Notes: a model not told the origin generated them from the letters alone. A DNA stretch of 64,000 nt from Streptomyces sp. Isolate_45 (GCF_024721315.2 NZ_JANFAK020000030.1:1-64000), one strand, 5' to 3'. Shown: positions 37,555-47,090, counted from the stretch's first letter. Made by a program: numbers and translations.

Positions 37555-38349
37555 ATGAGTTCACGCAACAGCCAGGCGAACAAGGCGGCGGCCCGCGAGA
37601 AGCTGCGGATCGAGCGCGAGAAGCAGGCCAAGAAGGACCGGGCGCGCCGGCAGCTGGTCGTGGCCGGAGCGGTCGTCGGTGTCCTCGCGCTGGCCGGTGG
37701 CGTCGGCTACGCGGTCGTGCAGGCCAACCAGCCCGGCTACTGGGACAAGGCGGCCGACGCCGCCCTGGTGAAGCCGAAGAACACCACGGGCGAGGACGGC
37801 ACCACGGTCGTCATCGGCAAGGCCGAGGCGAAGAAGACCCTGGAGCTGTACGAGGACTCGCGCTGCCCGGCGTGCGCCTCCTTCGAGCAGGCGGTCGGCG
37901 AGCAGGTCAAGAAGGACGTCGACGCCGGCAAGTACAAGTTGCAGTACTTCGGCGCCACCTTCATCGACAACGCGGTCAAGGGCGAGGGCTCGAAGAACGC
38001 GCTGAGCGCGCTCGGCGCCGCGCTGAACGTCAGCCCGCAGGCCTTCCTCGACTACAAGGGCGCGCTCTACTCGAAGGAGCTGCACCCGGAGGAGACCGTC
38101 GACAGCTTCGCCAAGGACGACTACCTGCTCAAGGTCGCGGACACGGTGCCCGCGCTCAAGGGCAACGCCGAGTTCAAGAAGGCCGTCGAGGACGGTACGT
38201 ACGACCGGTGGGCGCTGGAGATGTCGAAGGTCTTCAACAACTCCGACGTCAAGGGCACCCCGACGCTGAAGATGGACGGGAAGAAGATCGAGACCCCGCA
38301 GACCGCCGAGGCGTTCACGGCGGCCCTCGACAAGGCCCTCGCCGGCTGA
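37555..38349 (+). CDS. Membrane-anchored DsbA-like thioredoxin-fold protein
   Basis: 264 aa. Cytoplasmic basic head (residues 1-34), one helix LVVAGAVVGVLALAGGVGYAV, then a DsbA-like domain with the redox motif YEDSRCPACASFEQ, the inserted helical part FLDYKGALYSKELHPEE and cis-Pro KGTPTLKMDGKK. Acts outside the membrane on thiols of exported proteins. GGAG is 6 nt before ATG. Paralogue of the protein encoded at 7941-8870 but without its Ser/Pro tail. Followed by a 16-bp hairpin. Confidence 0.92.
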   Translation: MSSRNSQANKAAAREKLRIEREKQAKKDRARRQLVVAGAVVGVLALAGGVGYAVVQANQPGYWDKAADAALVKPKNTTGEDGTTVVIGKAEAKKTLELYEDSRCPACASFEQAVGEQVKKDVDAGKYKLQYFGATFIDNAVKGEGSKNALSALGAALNVSPQAFLDYKGALYSKELHPEETVDSFAKDDYLLKVADTVPALKGNAEFKKAVEDGTYDRWALEMSKVFNNSDVKGTPTLKMDGKKIETPQTAEAFTAALDKALAG

Positions 38350-38370
38350 TCCGCCGTCACACCACCGCAC

Positions 38371-38405
38371 ACGGGCGGGCGAACTCCTGGAGTTCGCCCG
38401 CCCGT
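38371..38405 (+). terminator. 16-bp hairpin after the DsbA-like gene
   Basis: acgggcgggcgaactc (38371-38386) pairs exactly with 38390-38405 across loop ctg. It stands immediately in front of the phoD promoter and isolates the two genes. Confidence 0.9.
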
Positions 38406-38409
38406 TGCC

Positions 38410-38431
38410 GTTCAATGACTGTTCCCGGACG
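38410..38431 (+). promoter_or_regulatory. Candidate PHO box (two 11-bp direct repeat units)
   Basis: gttcaatgact (38410-38420) and gttcccggacg (38421-38431) are adjacent 11-nt units starting with GTTC, as in Streptomyces PhoP binding sites; a weaker third unit tgtaccgatca follows. They sit just upstream of a -10 box, where PhoP activates. Confidence 0.65.
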
Positions 38432-38443
38432 TGTACCGATCAG

Positions 38444-38449
38444 TAATAT
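38444..38449 (+). promoter_or_regulatory. phoD -10 element
   Basis: TAATAT, 8 nt before GTG 38458. The transcript would begin at or next to the start codon, i.e. leaderless. Confidence 0.65.
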
Positions 38450-38457
38450 CCTTGTCC

Positions 38458-40131
38458 GTGACCAGTCATCTCATCCCTTCCGCCGGCTCCGCCGAGCGCC
38501 CGGCCCACCCGCGCCGCCGTACGGTCGTCCTGGCCGCCGCGGCCACCGCCGCACTCGCGCCGATCACCGCCCTGGGAGCCCCGGCCGCCCACGCGGCGGG
38601 GACCGCGCCCACCTTCCCGCACGGCGTCGCCTCCGGCGACCCGCTCCCCGACGGGGTCCTGCTGTGGACCCGGGTCACCCCGACCCCGGAGGCCGTGCCC
38701 GGCTCCGGACTCGGCCCGGCCACGGCCGTGGGCTGGGAGGTGGCCGAGGACAAGGCCTTCTCCCGCGTCGTGGCCGCCGGCACCGTCACCGCGACCGCCG
38801 CCTCCGACCACACGGTCAAGGTCGACGTGCGCGGACTGCGCCCCCACACCCCGTACTGGTACCGGTTCACCGCCGGCGCCGGCCTCTCCCCCGTCGGCCG
38901 CACCCTGACCGCTCCGGCCGTCGACACCACGACGGCGGGGGTGCGCTTCGGCGTGGTCTCCTGCGCCAACTGGGAGGCCGGCTACTTCTCGGCGTACCGG
39001 CACCTCGCCGCCCGCGCCGACCTGGACGCGATCCTGCACCTGGGCGACTACATCTACGAGTACCCGAGCGGCGGCTACCCGGAGGCGAAGTACACCGTCC
39101 GCGCGCACGAGCCGAGGCACGAGATCGTGACCCTGGCGGACTACCGCACCCGGCACGGCAAGTACAAGACCGACGCCGACCTCCAGGCGCTGCACGCGGC
39201 CCACGCGATCGTCGCGATCTGGGACGACCACGAGTTCGCCAACGACGCGTGGGCGGGCGGCGCCGAGAACCACACCCCGGGAGCCGAGGGCGACTGGGCG
39301 GCCCGCGCGGCCGCCGCCAAGCAGGCGTACTTCGAGTGGATGCCCGTACGCGCCTCCGTCGCCGGCACCGTCTACCGACGCCTGCGCTTCGGCACCCTCG
39401 CCGACCTGCACCTACTCGACCTGCGCTCCTTCCGCTCGCAGCAGGTCAAGGTGGGCTCCGGGTCGGTGGACGACCCGGAGCGCACGCTCACCGGGCGGGC
39501 GCAGTTGGACTGGCTGAAGCAGGGGCTGGCGGGCTCGAACGCGACCTGGAAACTGGTCGGCACCTCGGTGATGATCTCGCCGGTGGCCTTCGGGGCGCTG
39601 CCCGCGCACCTGCTGCAGCCGCTCACGAAGCTGCTCGGCCTGCCCGAGGGCGGCATCGCCGCCAACGTGGACCAGTGGGACGGCTACACGGACGACCGCA
39701 AGGAACTCCTGAACCACTTGAAGGACCGGAACATCAAGAACACCGTGTTCCTGACCGGCGACATCCACATGGCGTGGGCGAACGAGGTCCCGGCGCACAA
39801 GGCGACGTACCCGGGCTCGGGCAGCGCGGCGACCGAGTTCGTGGTGACCTCGGTGACCTCCGACAACGTGGACGACATCCTCCACGTGCCGGCGGACACG
39901 GCCTCGCTGGTCGCCGAATCGGCCATCAAGGCCGCGAACTGGCACGTGAAGTGGCTGGACATGGACTCCCACGGCTACGGGGTCCTGGACGTCACGGCCG
40001 AGCGTTCGCAGATGGACTACTACGTGGTCTCCGACAAGCGCCGACAGGACGCGACCTCCGCCTGGGCCCGCTCGTACCGCACGCCGAACGGCACGCAGAA
40101 GGTGGAGCGGGTGTACCAGCCCAGCCACTGA
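38458..40131 (+). CDS. phoD: Secreted alkaline phosphatase/phosphodiesterase PhoD
   Basis: 557 aa from GTG 38458. A twin-arginine signal ([20 protein letters not shown], ending near AAHAAG) sends the folded enzyme out. The PhoD N-terminal domain ([20 protein letters not shown]) and metallophosphatase domain with [37 protein letters not shown] and [10 protein letters not shown] carry the Fe/Ca ligands including the conserved Cys. Releases phosphate from organic esters. The PHO box predicts induction by PhoP at low phosphate. Followed by a hairpin terminator. Confidence 0.96.
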   Translation: MTSHLIPSAGSAERPAHPRRRTVVLAAAATAALAPITALGAPAAHAAGTAPTFPHGVASGDPLPDGVLLWTRVTPTPEAVPGSGLGPATAVGWEVAEDKAFSRVVAAGTVTATAASDHTVKVDVRGLRPHTPYWYRFTAGAGLSPVGRTLTAPAVDTTTAGVRFGVVSCANWEAGYFSAYRHLAARADLDAILHLGDYIYEYPSGGYPEAKYTVRAHEPRHEIVTLADYRTRHGKYKTDADLQALHAAHAIVAIWDDHEFANDAWAGGAENHTPGAEGDWAARAAAAKQAYFEWMPVRASVAGTVYRRLRFGTLADLHLLDLRSFRSQQVKVGSGSVDDPERTLTGRAQLDWLKQGLAGSNATWKLVGTSVMISPVAFGALPAHLLQPLTKLLGLPEGGIAANVDQWDGYTDDRKELLNHLKDRNIKNTVFLTGDIHMAWANEVPAHKATYPGSGSAATEFVVTSVTSDNVDDILHVPADTASLVAESAIKAANWHVKWLDMDSHGYGVLDVTAERSQMDYYVVSDKRRQDATSAWARSYRTPNGTQKVERVYQPSH

Positions 40132-40155
40132 CGAACCGTCAATCTTATTGCCAAA

Positions 40156-40185
40156 AGGGGCGCTTGGTTCATCCCAAGCGCCCCT
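40156..40185 (+). terminator. 12-bp hairpin after phoD
   Basis: aggggcgcttgg (40156-40167) pairs with ccaagcgcccct (40174-40185); 25 nt after the phoD stop. Confidence 0.85.
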
Positions 40186-40222
40186 TCGGCATCAGAAGCA
40201 ACAAATCTTTTACGTCGGGATC

Positions 40223-40253
40223 TTGACCTGAATATGTCATGCACACATAAGCT
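40223..40253 (+). promoter_or_regulatory. Candidate promoter of the metalloprotease gene
   Basis: TTGACC at 40223-40228 and TAAGCT at 40248-40253 (19-nt spacer), or CATAAG at 40246 (17-nt spacer), in an unusually AT-rich stretch 55 bp before the GTG start. Confidence 0.5.
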
Positions 40254-40307
40254 TCGCGCCAGTCGGAGAGATCCTCCGGCCAACACCCCCCACCGCGAGG
40301 AGCACAC

Positions 40308-41306
40308 GTGCGCGCTTCTGCCCGCATATCCCCCCTTCTCCGCCGTCGCCTGATGACCACGGCGGTCCTGGCCGGAACCCTGGCCTTCACCCCGCTCGCC
40401 ACGCCCACCACGCTCGCCGCCGCCAAGACCCCAGCCGAGGTGTGCGCCGAGGAAGGTACGACCGGGGCGCCCGCCAACGCCCGCGTCGCCCGCCCCCACG
40501 ACGAGCACGCGGCCGAGCCCAACGAGGTCACCGACGGCCAGGCGCAGGCCATGGACGCCGACCTCAAGTCGAAGCTCGACAAGGCCCTCAAGAACCAGCC
40601 TCAGCGCAGCCTGCGCGCCGCCGAGGCCGTCACGAACGTTCCCGTGTACTTCCACGTCATCCACTCCGGCACCACCGGAAAGCTGACGGCCACGGACATC
40701 GGCAAGCAGCTGGCGGTCCTGAACGCGGCCTACGGCGGCCAGGGCACCGGCAACGTGAACTCCAACTTCCAGTTCACCCTGGCCTCGACCGACTACACGG
40801 ACAACAGCAGCTGGTACAACCTGGCTTCCGGCTCCACCGCCGAGAAGAACATGAAGAACACCCTGCGCAAGGGCGGCCCGGGCGCGCTCAACTTCTACAC
40901 CGCCAACCTGTCGGGCGGCCTGCTCGGCTGGGCGACCTTCCCGACCTCCTACGCCTCCAGCCCCAAGATGGACGGCGTGGTCGTGCTCGACAGCTCGCTG
41001 CCCGGCGGCTCCTCCGCCAACTACAACGAGGGCGACACCGCCACCCACGAGGTCGGCCACTGGCTGGGTCTGTACCACACCTTCCAGGGCGGCTGCAGCG
41101 GCAACGGCGACTACGTCTCCGACACCCCGGCCGAGAAGACCGCCGCGTACGAGTGCCCGACCGGCCGTGACAGCTGCGCGAACAAGCCGGGCGTCGACCC
41201 GATCCGCAACTTCATGGACTACACGTACGACTCCTGCATGTACCAGTTCACCGGCGGCCAGGTGGCTCGTATGACGAGCAGTTGGACCGCCTACCGGGCG
41301 GGCTGA
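40308..41306 (+). CDS. Secreted zinc metalloprotease (M43/pappalysin-like)
   Basis: 332 aa from GTG 40308, GAGGAG 5 nt upstream. A Sec-type signal peptide (basic [20 protein letters not shown], cleavage near residue 35-38) is followed by a propeptide-like charged region (about 40-105) and the protease domain. The zinc motif [11 protein letters not shown] (about 247-257) is the extended HExxHxxGxxH of metzincins, and NFMDYT near 301 supplies the Met-turn. Four or more cysteines in the catalytic domain suggest disulfides, of interest given the DsbA-like gene nearby. It probably digests extracellular protein. Confidence 0.92.
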   Translation: MRASARISPLLRRRLMTTAVLAGTLAFTPLATPTTLAAAKTPAEVCAEEGTTGAPANARVARPHDEHAAEPNEVTDGQAQAMDADLKSKLDKALKNQPQRSLRAAEAVTNVPVYFHVIHSGTTGKLTATDIGKQLAVLNAAYGGQGTGNVNSNFQFTLASTDYTDNSSWYNLASGSTAEKNMKNTLRKGGPGALNFYTANLSGGLLGWATFPTSYASSPKMDGVVVLDSSLPGGSSANYNEGDTATHEVGHWLGLYHTFQGGCSGNGDYVSDTPAEKTAAYECPTGRDSCANKPGVDPIRNFMDYTYDSCMYQFTGGQVARMTSSWTAYRAG

Positions 41307-41332
41307 CCCACCGCCTCCCCGGCGACGACGGG

Positions 41333-41372
41333 CGCGGGGCACGGACCGGAGAGCGCCGGACCGTGCCCCGCG
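41333..41372. terminator. 12-bp hairpin between convergent genes
   Basis: cgcggggcacgg (41333-41344) pairs with ccgtgccccgcg (41361-41372), loop of 16 nt. Tandem 8-mers follow: cgcgtcac x3 at 41369-41392 and ggcatcgc x2 at 41396-41411. Confidence 0.75.
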
Positions 41373-41432
41373 TCACCGCGTCACCGCGTCACCCCGGCAT
41401 CGCGGCATCGCGCCGCCGGGGGCGCGGGTCGC

Positions 41433-42002
41433 CTACAGCGTGTCGAGGAACCCCAGCGACACCTTCCAGGCCTCCTCGGCCGCCTCGGCGTCGTAGTCGT
41501 CGAGGTCCGGATCCGTGAACAGGTGCCCGGCGCCGGGATAGGTGTGCACCTCCACGTCCGCGCCGGCCCGCCGCATCCGCAGGTACCAGGCCGTCAGCCA
41601 GTCGTGCGGCTCGAAGGGGTCCGGGTCGGCGATGTGCAGCTGCACCGGCAGCTCGTCGGCCGAGGCGTCCTCCGCCAGGTCCGCCGTACCGTGCAGGAGG
41701 AGCAGCCCGCGCGCCTTGTCGTCGGCCAGCGCCAGGTGCTGGGCGACGGACCCGCCGAAGGAGAAGCCCGCGTAGACCAGGCCCTGGTCGGAGTGGGGCG
41801 CAGCGGCCAGCACCGCCCGCTTGAGCAGCTCGTCCCGGCCGATCTCCTCCTGGTGGGCGATGCCTTCCTCGACCGTCGCGAACGTGCGGCCCTCGAAGAG
41901 GTCGGGCACCTCCACCCGGTGTCCGGCCGCCCGCAGCCGGTCGGCCGCCGCGTGCACCGCGGGCCTCAGCCCGTACGTCGAATGGAAGAGCATGATGTTC
42001 AT
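41433..42002 (-). CDS. Dienelactone hydrolase family protein
   Basis: 189-aa alpha/beta hydrolase. The nucleophile elbow reads AGFSFGGSVAQHLA: a serine in GFSFGG replaces the cysteine of true dienelactone hydrolases, so it is a DLH-fold serine hydrolase. The acid is probably the Asp in LHIADPDPFEPHDW and the histidine is in YPGAGHLFTDPD. Start ATG 42002 lies 2 nt after GGGAG, which is close; ATG 41993 is a better-spaced alternative. It is divergent from the MscS gene and convergent with the protease gene. Substrate unknown. Confidence 0.88.
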   Translation of the reverse strand: MNIMLFHSTYGLRPAVHAAADRLRAAGHRVEVPDLFEGRTFATVEEGIAHQEEIGRDELLKRAVLAAAPHSDQGLVYAGFSFGGSVAQHLALADDKARGLLLLHGTADLAEDASADELPVQLHIADPDPFEPHDWLTAWYLRMRRAGADVEVHTYPGAGHLFTDPDLDDYDAEAAEEAWKVSLGFLDTL

Positions 42003-42040
42003 GTCTCCCATCGTGCCAGTTTCCCGGTGGGTTCCCCGGT

Positions 42041-42046
42041 TAGGTT
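42041..42046 (+). promoter_or_regulatory. -10 element of a leaderless promoter
   Basis: TAGGTT, 7 nt, ATG 42054: the leaderless TANNNT-N7-start pattern. Confidence 0.6.
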
Positions 42047-42053
42047 CTCCGGC

Positions 42054-43097
42054 ATGGATATGGAGAACGTCCTGCGTCCCCTCCTCGTCATCGGCCTCGC
42101 CCTGGCGCTCGCCCTGCTCGCCGGGTGGGTGCTCGACCTGCTGCTGCGCAAGGCGGACGACCGACATCCGGAAACCCCGCTGTGGGGGCTGCTGCGCCGC
42201 TGCGGCCTGCCGTTCCGGCTGGTCCTGGGCACGGCCCTGCTGCGCGGCAGCTACCGGGAGGCCGGCGTCCTGCCCGACCACACCGTGGGTGTGGGCCGCG
42301 CGCTGACCCTGGTGATGATCGCCTCGACGGCCTGGCTGCTCGTGGGCATCGCGACGGCCATCGTCGACGCCTCGTACGCGCGCTACGCCTCGGGCGCCCC
42401 GGACGACGCCCGGGTCCGCCGGGTCCGCACCCAGGTCACGCTGATCCAGCGGGTGGTCACGGCGGTGGTCGTGGTGGTCGCCTTCGCCGCCATGCTGCTG
42501 ACCTTCCCCCCGATGCGCGCCCTCGGCGCCTCGCTGCTCGCCTCGGCCGGCGTGCTCGGCATCGTCGCGGGCATCGCCGCCCAGGCCGCCCTCGGCAACC
42601 TCTTCGCCGGACTGCAGATCGCCTTCGGCGACACGGTCCGCATCGGGGACACCGTGGTCGTGGACAAGGAGTGGGGCAAGGTCGAGGAGATCACCCTCAC
42701 CTTCCTGGTGGTCCGCACCTGGGACGAGCGCCGGATCACGATGCCGGTCTCGTACTTCACCAGCAAGCCGTACGAGAACTGGTCGCGCGGCGGCGCGGAG
42801 ATGACCGGCACCGTCTTCTGGCACCTGGACCACTCGGCGCCCGTCGCCCTCATGCGCGAGCGGCTCACGGAGATCCTCAAGGACGTGCCCGAATGGGACG
42901 GCCGCTCCTGCGGCCTGGTCGTCACCGACACCACGCCGCACACCATCCAGGTCCGCGCGGTGGCCACCGCGAAGGACGCCGACGACATCTGGACGGTGCG
43001 CTGCGCGGTGCGCGAGCGGATGATCACCTGGCTGACCGAGCACCACCCCTACGCCCTCCCCCGCGTCACGACGTCGGAGGCCGTCCCCCGCCCGTAG
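42054..43097 (+). CDS. MscS-type mechanosensitive channel protein
   Basis: 347 aa with three or four membrane helices (about 5-24, 78-99, 131-152, 160-185). The pore-lining helix ASAGVLGIVAGIAAQAALGN and following NLFAGLQIAFGDTVRIGDTVVV are diagnostic for the MscS family; the beta domain (EEITLTFLVVRTWDERRITMPV) and C-terminal alpha/beta domain follow. It opens under membrane tension and releases solutes during hypo-osmotic shock. Probably leaderless. Ends 19 bp from the convergent antiporter gene. Confidence 0.93.
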   Translation: MDMENVLRPLLVIGLALALALLAGWVLDLLLRKADDRHPETPLWGLLRRCGLPFRLVLGTALLRGSYREAGVLPDHTVGVGRALTLVMIASTAWLLVGIATAIVDASYARYASGAPDDARVRRVRTQVTLIQRVVTAVVVVVAFAAMLLTFPPMRALGASLLASAGVLGIVAGIAAQAALGNLFAGLQIAFGDTVRIGDTVVVDKEWGKVEEITLTFLVVRTWDERRITMPVSYFTSKPYENWSRGGAEMTGTVFWHLDHSAPVALMRERLTEILKDVPEWDGRSCGLVVTDTTPHTIQVRAVATAKDADDIWTVRCAVRERMITWLTEHHPYALPRVTTSEAVPRP

Positions 43098-43116
43098 TCG
43101 GCGCCGGCCGGGCGCC

Positions 43117-44709
43117 CTATGGGCTGCGCAGGCTGCGTACGTCCAGGTGGCGCAGGACGCGGTCCACGATCTCGGGGTCGGAGCCGGGTTCACTGCGGGC
43201 GGCCAGTACCTCGTGGCGGGCGGCGGACATCATCTCCCGCTGGATCCGCTGGATGTGCCGGATGCGTTCCACCCGCTGGGCGTAGGCCTCGCGCCGTTCC
43301 TCGTCGACCATGTCGGGGCTGATCCTGGCCCCGACGTCGTAGGCCCGCCGGTACAGCGTCTCCACCAGGTCGTCGGGCAGGTCCTCGACCTCCTCGATCT
43401 CCTTCAGGCGCCGCTTGGCGGCCTTCGCGGCGCGGACCGCCAGTTGCCGTTCGGTCTCCCGCTCGGCGTCCACGTCCGCCTCCACGCCCAGCCGCCGCAC
43501 CAGCCAGGGCAGGGTCAGCCCCTGGCAGACCAGGGTCGCCATGATCACCGCGAAGGCGATGAAGACGATCTCGTCGCGTCCGGGGAAGGGTTCGCCGGCC
43601 TCGGTTTTCAACGGAATGGCGAGGGCCAGGGCCACGGAGGCCACCCCTCGCATCCCGGCCCACCACATGACGACGCTCTCCCGCCAGCTGACCGGGATCT
43701 CCTCGTCGTAGTCGCGCCGCCGGTGCAGTTTCCGCGCCAGCCAGCCGGCCGGCAGCAGCCAGAGCAGCCGTACGCCGACGACGACCGCGATCACCACGCC
43801 GGCCCAGCCCACCATCTCCCAGGCGCGGCCCTTGGCGACGCCGAAGACGTTGTGCAGCTCCAGGCCGATCAGCCCGAACGCCACCCCGGTGACCAGCATG
43901 TCGACGACTTCCCAGAACGTGTGCCCCGCGAGGCGCCCCAGGACGTCATCGGCGTCGGAGGCGTACTCGGCGAGGAACAGCGCCGTCGTGAGCACGGCCA
44001 GCACGCCCGAGCCCTGCATCTCCTCCGCGACGACGTACGAGACGAAGGGCACCAGCAGCGTCAGGCCGATCTGGAGCGTGGCGTCGTCGAGCCGGCCCAT
44101 GAGCCGCTGGGTGGCCCAGCCGAGCGCCAGCCCGACCGCCACGGCGACCACGGCGGACAGCACGAACTCACCGAGGGCCTCGGGCCAGGAGAAGCTGCCG
44201 CTCACCACCGCGGCGACGGCCACGTGGTAGAGCACGATCGCGGTGACGTCGTTGAACAGCCCCTCGCCCTCCAGGACGGACACCATCCGGCGCGGCAGCC
44301 CCAGCGACCCGGCGACCGCGGTGGCCGCGACCGGGTCGGGCGGGGCGACGAGCGCGCCGAGCGCGACCGCGGCGGCGATCGGCAGGCCGGGGACGACGGC
44401 GTTCGCCACGGCGGCGACGGCGGCGGTGGTCACGAACACCAGGGCGACGGCCAGCAGCAGGATCGGCCGGACGTTCGCGGCGAACTGCCGCCAGGAGGTC
44501 CGCTGCACCGAGGCGTACAGCAGCGGCGGCAGCACCAGCGGCAGGATGTAGTCCGGCGGGATGTCCACGTTCGGCACGGCCGGCACCAGCGCCAGCACGA
44601 TCCCGCCGAGGGTCATCAGTACCGGCGCGGGCAGCCCGAGCCGGTCCCCGAGCGGAACGGTGACGACGGCTCCGAGCAGCAGTACGAACAACAGGGCGAG
44701 CTGATCCAC
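43117..44709 (-). CDS. Na+/H+ antiporter (CPA1 family)
   Basis: 530 aa from GTG 44709. Twelve or so membrane helices; LPPLLYASVQRTSWRQF, GALVAPPDPVAATAV (the acidic ion-binding site of CPA1) and EGEGLFNDVTAIVLYHVAV are the classic signature, with WAGMRGVASVALALAIPL near helix 10. The C-terminal 110 residues are a charged cytoplasmic domain (AKAAKRRLKEIEEVEDLPDD). Exchanges sodium for protons. The frame is open upstream into repeat sequence, so a start further up is unlikely to be real. It is preceded by repeats rather than by a clear promoter. Confidence 0.92.
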   Translation of the reverse strand: MDQLALLFVLLLGAVVTVPLGDRLGLPAPVLMTLGGIVLALVPAVPNVDIPPDYILPLVLPPLLYASVQRTSWRQFAANVRPILLLAVALVFVTTAAVAAVANAVVPGLPIAAAVALGALVAPPDPVAATAVAGSLGLPRRMVSVLEGEGLFNDVTAIVLYHVAVAAVVSGSFSWPEALGEFVLSAVVAVAVGLALGWATQRLMGRLDDATLQIGLTLLVPFVSYVVAEEMQGSGVLAVLTTALFLAEYASDADDVLGRLAGHTFWEVVDMLVTGVAFGLIGLELHNVFGVAKGRAWEMVGWAGVVIAVVVGVRLLWLLPAGWLARKLHRRRDYDEEIPVSWRESVVMWWAGMRGVASVALALAIPLKTEAGEPFPGRDEIVFIAFAVIMATLVCQGLTLPWLVRRLGVEADVDAERETERQLAVRAAKAAKRRLKEIEEVEDLPDDLVETLYRRAYDVGARISPDMVDEERREAYAQRVERIRHIQRIQREMMSAARHEVLAARSEPGSDPEIVDRVLRHLDVRSLRSP

Positions 44710-44768
44710 TCCCCCACCCTGCCGGCCCACCACGCCCACCGAAGCAGCCACAACCCGTGTCGCCCCTC

Positions 44769-44923
44769 CGGCCCACCCCCATCCCAGCCCCGCCGGCGTT
44801 TGAGGCGCGGGGGCCCCGGGCCGCAAAGGCCACCGAACCGTCCCGGCCCACCCCCATCCCAGCCCCGCCGGCGTTTGAGGCGCGGGGGTCCCGGGGGCAG
44901 CGCCCCCGGCAACGGCGCCGCAC
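44769..44923. repeat. Dispersed intergenic repeat, two tandem copies B1 and B2
   Basis: cggcccacccccatcccagc plus the cgccggcgtttgaggcgcgg core occurs at 44769-44816 and again at 44844-44892; copy B2 continues into ccgggggcagcgcccccgg (hairpin) and aacggcgccgcac. Copy B2 from 44860 on is nearly identical over 63 nt to copy C at 51921-51983. The 290-bp gap 44710-44999 holds nothing else visible. Confidence 0.88.
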
Positions 44924-44999
44924 GAAAAAGGGGGCACGAGCCGAGGCTCCGCCCCGGGGGGATCCGGGGGGTCAGGGGCTCAGCGGCACCCTCCCCGAC

Positions 45000-45476
45000 T
45001 CACCGCCCGGCCAGGGCCCTGCGCATGGAGCGGTGCGGGATGCCCGCGTCGAGGAACTCCGGCCCGTAGGCCACGTACCCGAGCCGCTCGTAGAAGCCGA
45101 GCGCATGCGTCTGCGCGCCCAGCTCGACGGCGGCCAGCCCGAGCCGCGCCGCCTCCGCCTCGATCGCGCGGACGAGGGCCACCCCGACGCCCAGCCCGCG
45201 CGCGGACTTGGTGACGGCCAGCCGTCCGAGGGAGCCGACCTCGGGGGAGCCCGTCTTGCCCAGGGCCTCGGGCCCGTACAGCAACCGGCCGGTGCCGAGC
45301 GGCTCGCCGTCCGGGCCGGTGGCCAGCACGTGCAGGGCGACCGCGTCGTAGGCGTCGTACTCGATGGACTCGGGCACGGACTGCTCGACCACGAACACCT
45401 CGGTCCGCACGGCGTAGCAGGCGGCCAGGTCGGCGTCCGAGGACGCGACCCGGACGGTGACGGCGGGAGCCGTCAC
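45000..45476 (-). CDS. GNAT family N-acetyltransferase
   Basis: 158 aa from GTG 45476, overlapping the rluD stop by 4 nt. The acetyl-CoA pyrophosphate loop [20 protein letters not shown] and the C-terminal [18 protein letters not shown], with [16 protein letters not shown] near the N-terminus, place it near the ElaA-like group of GNAT enzymes. The acceptor substrate is unknown. It is co-transcribed with rluD and probably lspA. Confidence 0.9.
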   Translation of the reverse strand: MTAPAVTVRVASSDADLAACYAVRTEVFVVEQSVPESIEYDAYDAVALHVLATGPDGEPLGTGRLLYGPEALGKTGSPEVGSLGRLAVTKSARGLGVGVALVRAIEAEAARLGLAAVELGAQTHALGFYERLGYVAYGPEFLDAGIPHRSMRRALAGR

Positions 45477-46414
45477 TGGCTCTCTGCCCGGATCACGTCC
45501 AGCGCGTGCCGGAGGTCCGCCGGGTAACCGCTCTCGAACTCCACCCACTGGCCGTCGGAGGGGTGCTCGAAGCCGAGGCGCACCGCGTGCAGCCACTGCC
45601 GGGTCAACCCCAGCCGCTTGGCGACGGTCGGGTCGGCGCCGTAGGTCAGGTCGCCGACGCAGGGGTGACGGTGCGCGGACATGTGCACGCGGATCTGGTG
45701 CGTGCGCCCGGTCTCCAGCTTGATGTCCAGCAGCGAGGCCGCGCGGAAGGCCTCGATCAGGTCGTAGTGGGTGACGGAGGGCTTGCCCTCCTGCGTCACG
45801 GCCCACTTGTAGTCGGCGTTCGGGTGGCGGCCGATGGGGGCGTCGATCGTGCCGCTCATCGGGTCCGGGTGTCCCTGCACCAGTGCGTGGTAGCGCTTGT
45901 CCACGACGCGCTCGCGGAACTGGTTCTTGAGTGACGTGTACGCGCGCTCGGACTTGGCCACGGCCATCAGGCCGGAGGTGCCGACGTCGAGGCGGTGCAC
46001 GATGCCCTGGCGCTCGGCGGCGCCGGAGGTGGAGATCCGGTAGCCGGCGGCGGCGAGGCCGCCGATGACGGTGGTGCCCGTCCAGCCGGGGCTCGGGTGG
46101 GCGGCGACGCCCACCGGCTTCATGATGACCACGATGTCGTCGTCGTCGTGGACGATCTCCATGCCGGGGACCGGCTCGGCGACGAGCTCGACCGGACGCG
46201 GCGGTGCGGGCATCTCGACTTCGAGCCAGGCGCCACCGTGCACGCGTTCGGACTTCCCGACGACGCTGCCGTCGACCGACACCTTCCCCTCGGACGCCAG
46301 TTCGGCCGCCTTCGTCCGGGAAAAACCGAACATACGGGCGATGGCGGCGTCCACGCGCTCGCCTTCGAGGCCATCGGGAACGGGCAGGGTGCGGATCTCG
46401 GGAATCGTACTCAC
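45473..46414 (-). CDS. rluD: RluA-family 23S rRNA pseudouridine synthase
   Basis: 313 aa. N-terminal S4 RNA-binding domain ([20 protein letters not shown]) followed by the RluA catalytic domain with the aspartate in [14 protein letters not shown] and [16 protein letters not shown]. By operon position next to lspA and family it is annotated RluD-like, modifying helix 69 of 23S rRNA; exact target uridines are not readable from sequence. GTG 46414 starts it, 52 bp after lspA ends. Confidence 0.92.
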   Translation of the reverse strand: MSTIPEIRTLPVPDGLEGERVDAAIARMFGFSRTKAAELASEGKVSVDGSVVGKSERVHGGAWLEVEMPAPPRPVELVAEPVPGMEIVHDDDDIVVIMKPVGVAAHPSPGWTGTTVIGGLAAAGYRISTSGAAERQGIVHRLDVGTSGLMAVAKSERAYTSLKNQFRERVVDKRYHALVQGHPDPMSGTIDAPIGRHPNADYKWAVTQEGKPSVTHYDLIEAFRAASLLDIKLETGRTHQIRVHMSAHRHPCVGDLTYGADPTVAKRLGLTRQWLHAVRLGFEHPSDGQWVEFESGYPADLRHALDVIRAESQ

Positions 46415-46466
46415 CTGTCGAGTATGCAGGACTCGACAGACGGCGATTCCCGCGAGCGCCCCGCGA

Positions 46467-47033
46467 TCAGTCCTTGTGGACGGTGCCGTCCGGGTCCAGA
46501 CCCTTGAACGAGAGCAGGACGATCAGGATGCCGCCGCACACGATCGCCGAGTCGGCGAGGTTGAAGACGGCGAAGTGCGTGGGGGCGATGAAGTCGACGA
46601 CCGCGCCGCGGAACACGCCCGGCGAGCGGAAGATCCGGTCGGTGAGGTTGCCCAGCGCGCCGCCCAGCAGCAGGCCCAGCGCGATCGCCCACGGCAGGCT
46701 GTAGAGCTTGCGCGCCAGCCGCACGATCACGACGATCACGCCCGCCGCGATGCAGGTGAAGATGATCGTGAAGGCCTCGCCGAAGCCGAAGGCCGCTCCG
46801 GGGTTGCGGACCGCCTCGAACCTCAGCACGTCGCCGATGATCTCGATCGGCGGCTGGTGCTCCAGCTTCGCCACGACGAGCATCTTGCTGCCGAGGTCGA
46901 GCAGGTACGCAAGCAGCGCCACGACGAGCAGCGCGACGATCCGCCGGTGCCCCTTGGGCGCGTCCGGCTCCGCCTGCGGCTCGGCGCCGTCCCCGATCTG
47001 CGGCGTACCGATGATGCGCTCCGCCTCTGCCAC
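46467..47033 (-). CDS. lspA: Lipoprotein signal peptidase
   Basis: 188 aa from GTG 47033, GAGGGA 5 nt upstream. Four membrane helices; catalytic aspartates are in [12 protein letters not shown] and [12 protein letters not shown], with the conserved [11 protein letters not shown] earlier. Cleaves the signal peptide of diacylglyceryl-modified prolipoproteins made by Lgt (also in this window). An N-terminal cytoplasmic extension of about 30 residues ([16 protein letters not shown]) is typical of streptomycetes. Confidence 0.97.
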   Translation of the reverse strand: MAEAERIIGTPQIGDGAEPQAEPDAPKGHRRIVALLVVALLAYLLDLGSKMLVVAKLEHQPPIEIIGDVLRFEAVRNPGAAFGFGEAFTIIFTCIAAGVIVVIVRLARKLYSLPWAIALGLLLGGALGNLTDRIFRSPGVFRGAVVDFIAPTHFAVFNLADSAIVCGGILIVLLSFKGLDPDGTVHKD

Positions 47034-47090
47034 GTGAGTCCCTCGAACTAGCGCGAACCAGGTGGCCGGCGCACGGCGCCGGATGCCTGG

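Noticed and set aside
38431..38457. GTG 38431 as a longer phoD start
   Set aside because: It lies upstream of the -10 box, so it would not be transcribed from the predicted promoter.
44616..44923. Frames translating the repeat (PAGLGWGWAG-like)
   Set aside because: They consist of the duplicated intergenic repeat; the antiporter start is GTG 44709.
44769..44923. Direct repeats as a CRISPR array
   Set aside because: Only two copies, unequal length and no regular spacers or cas genes.
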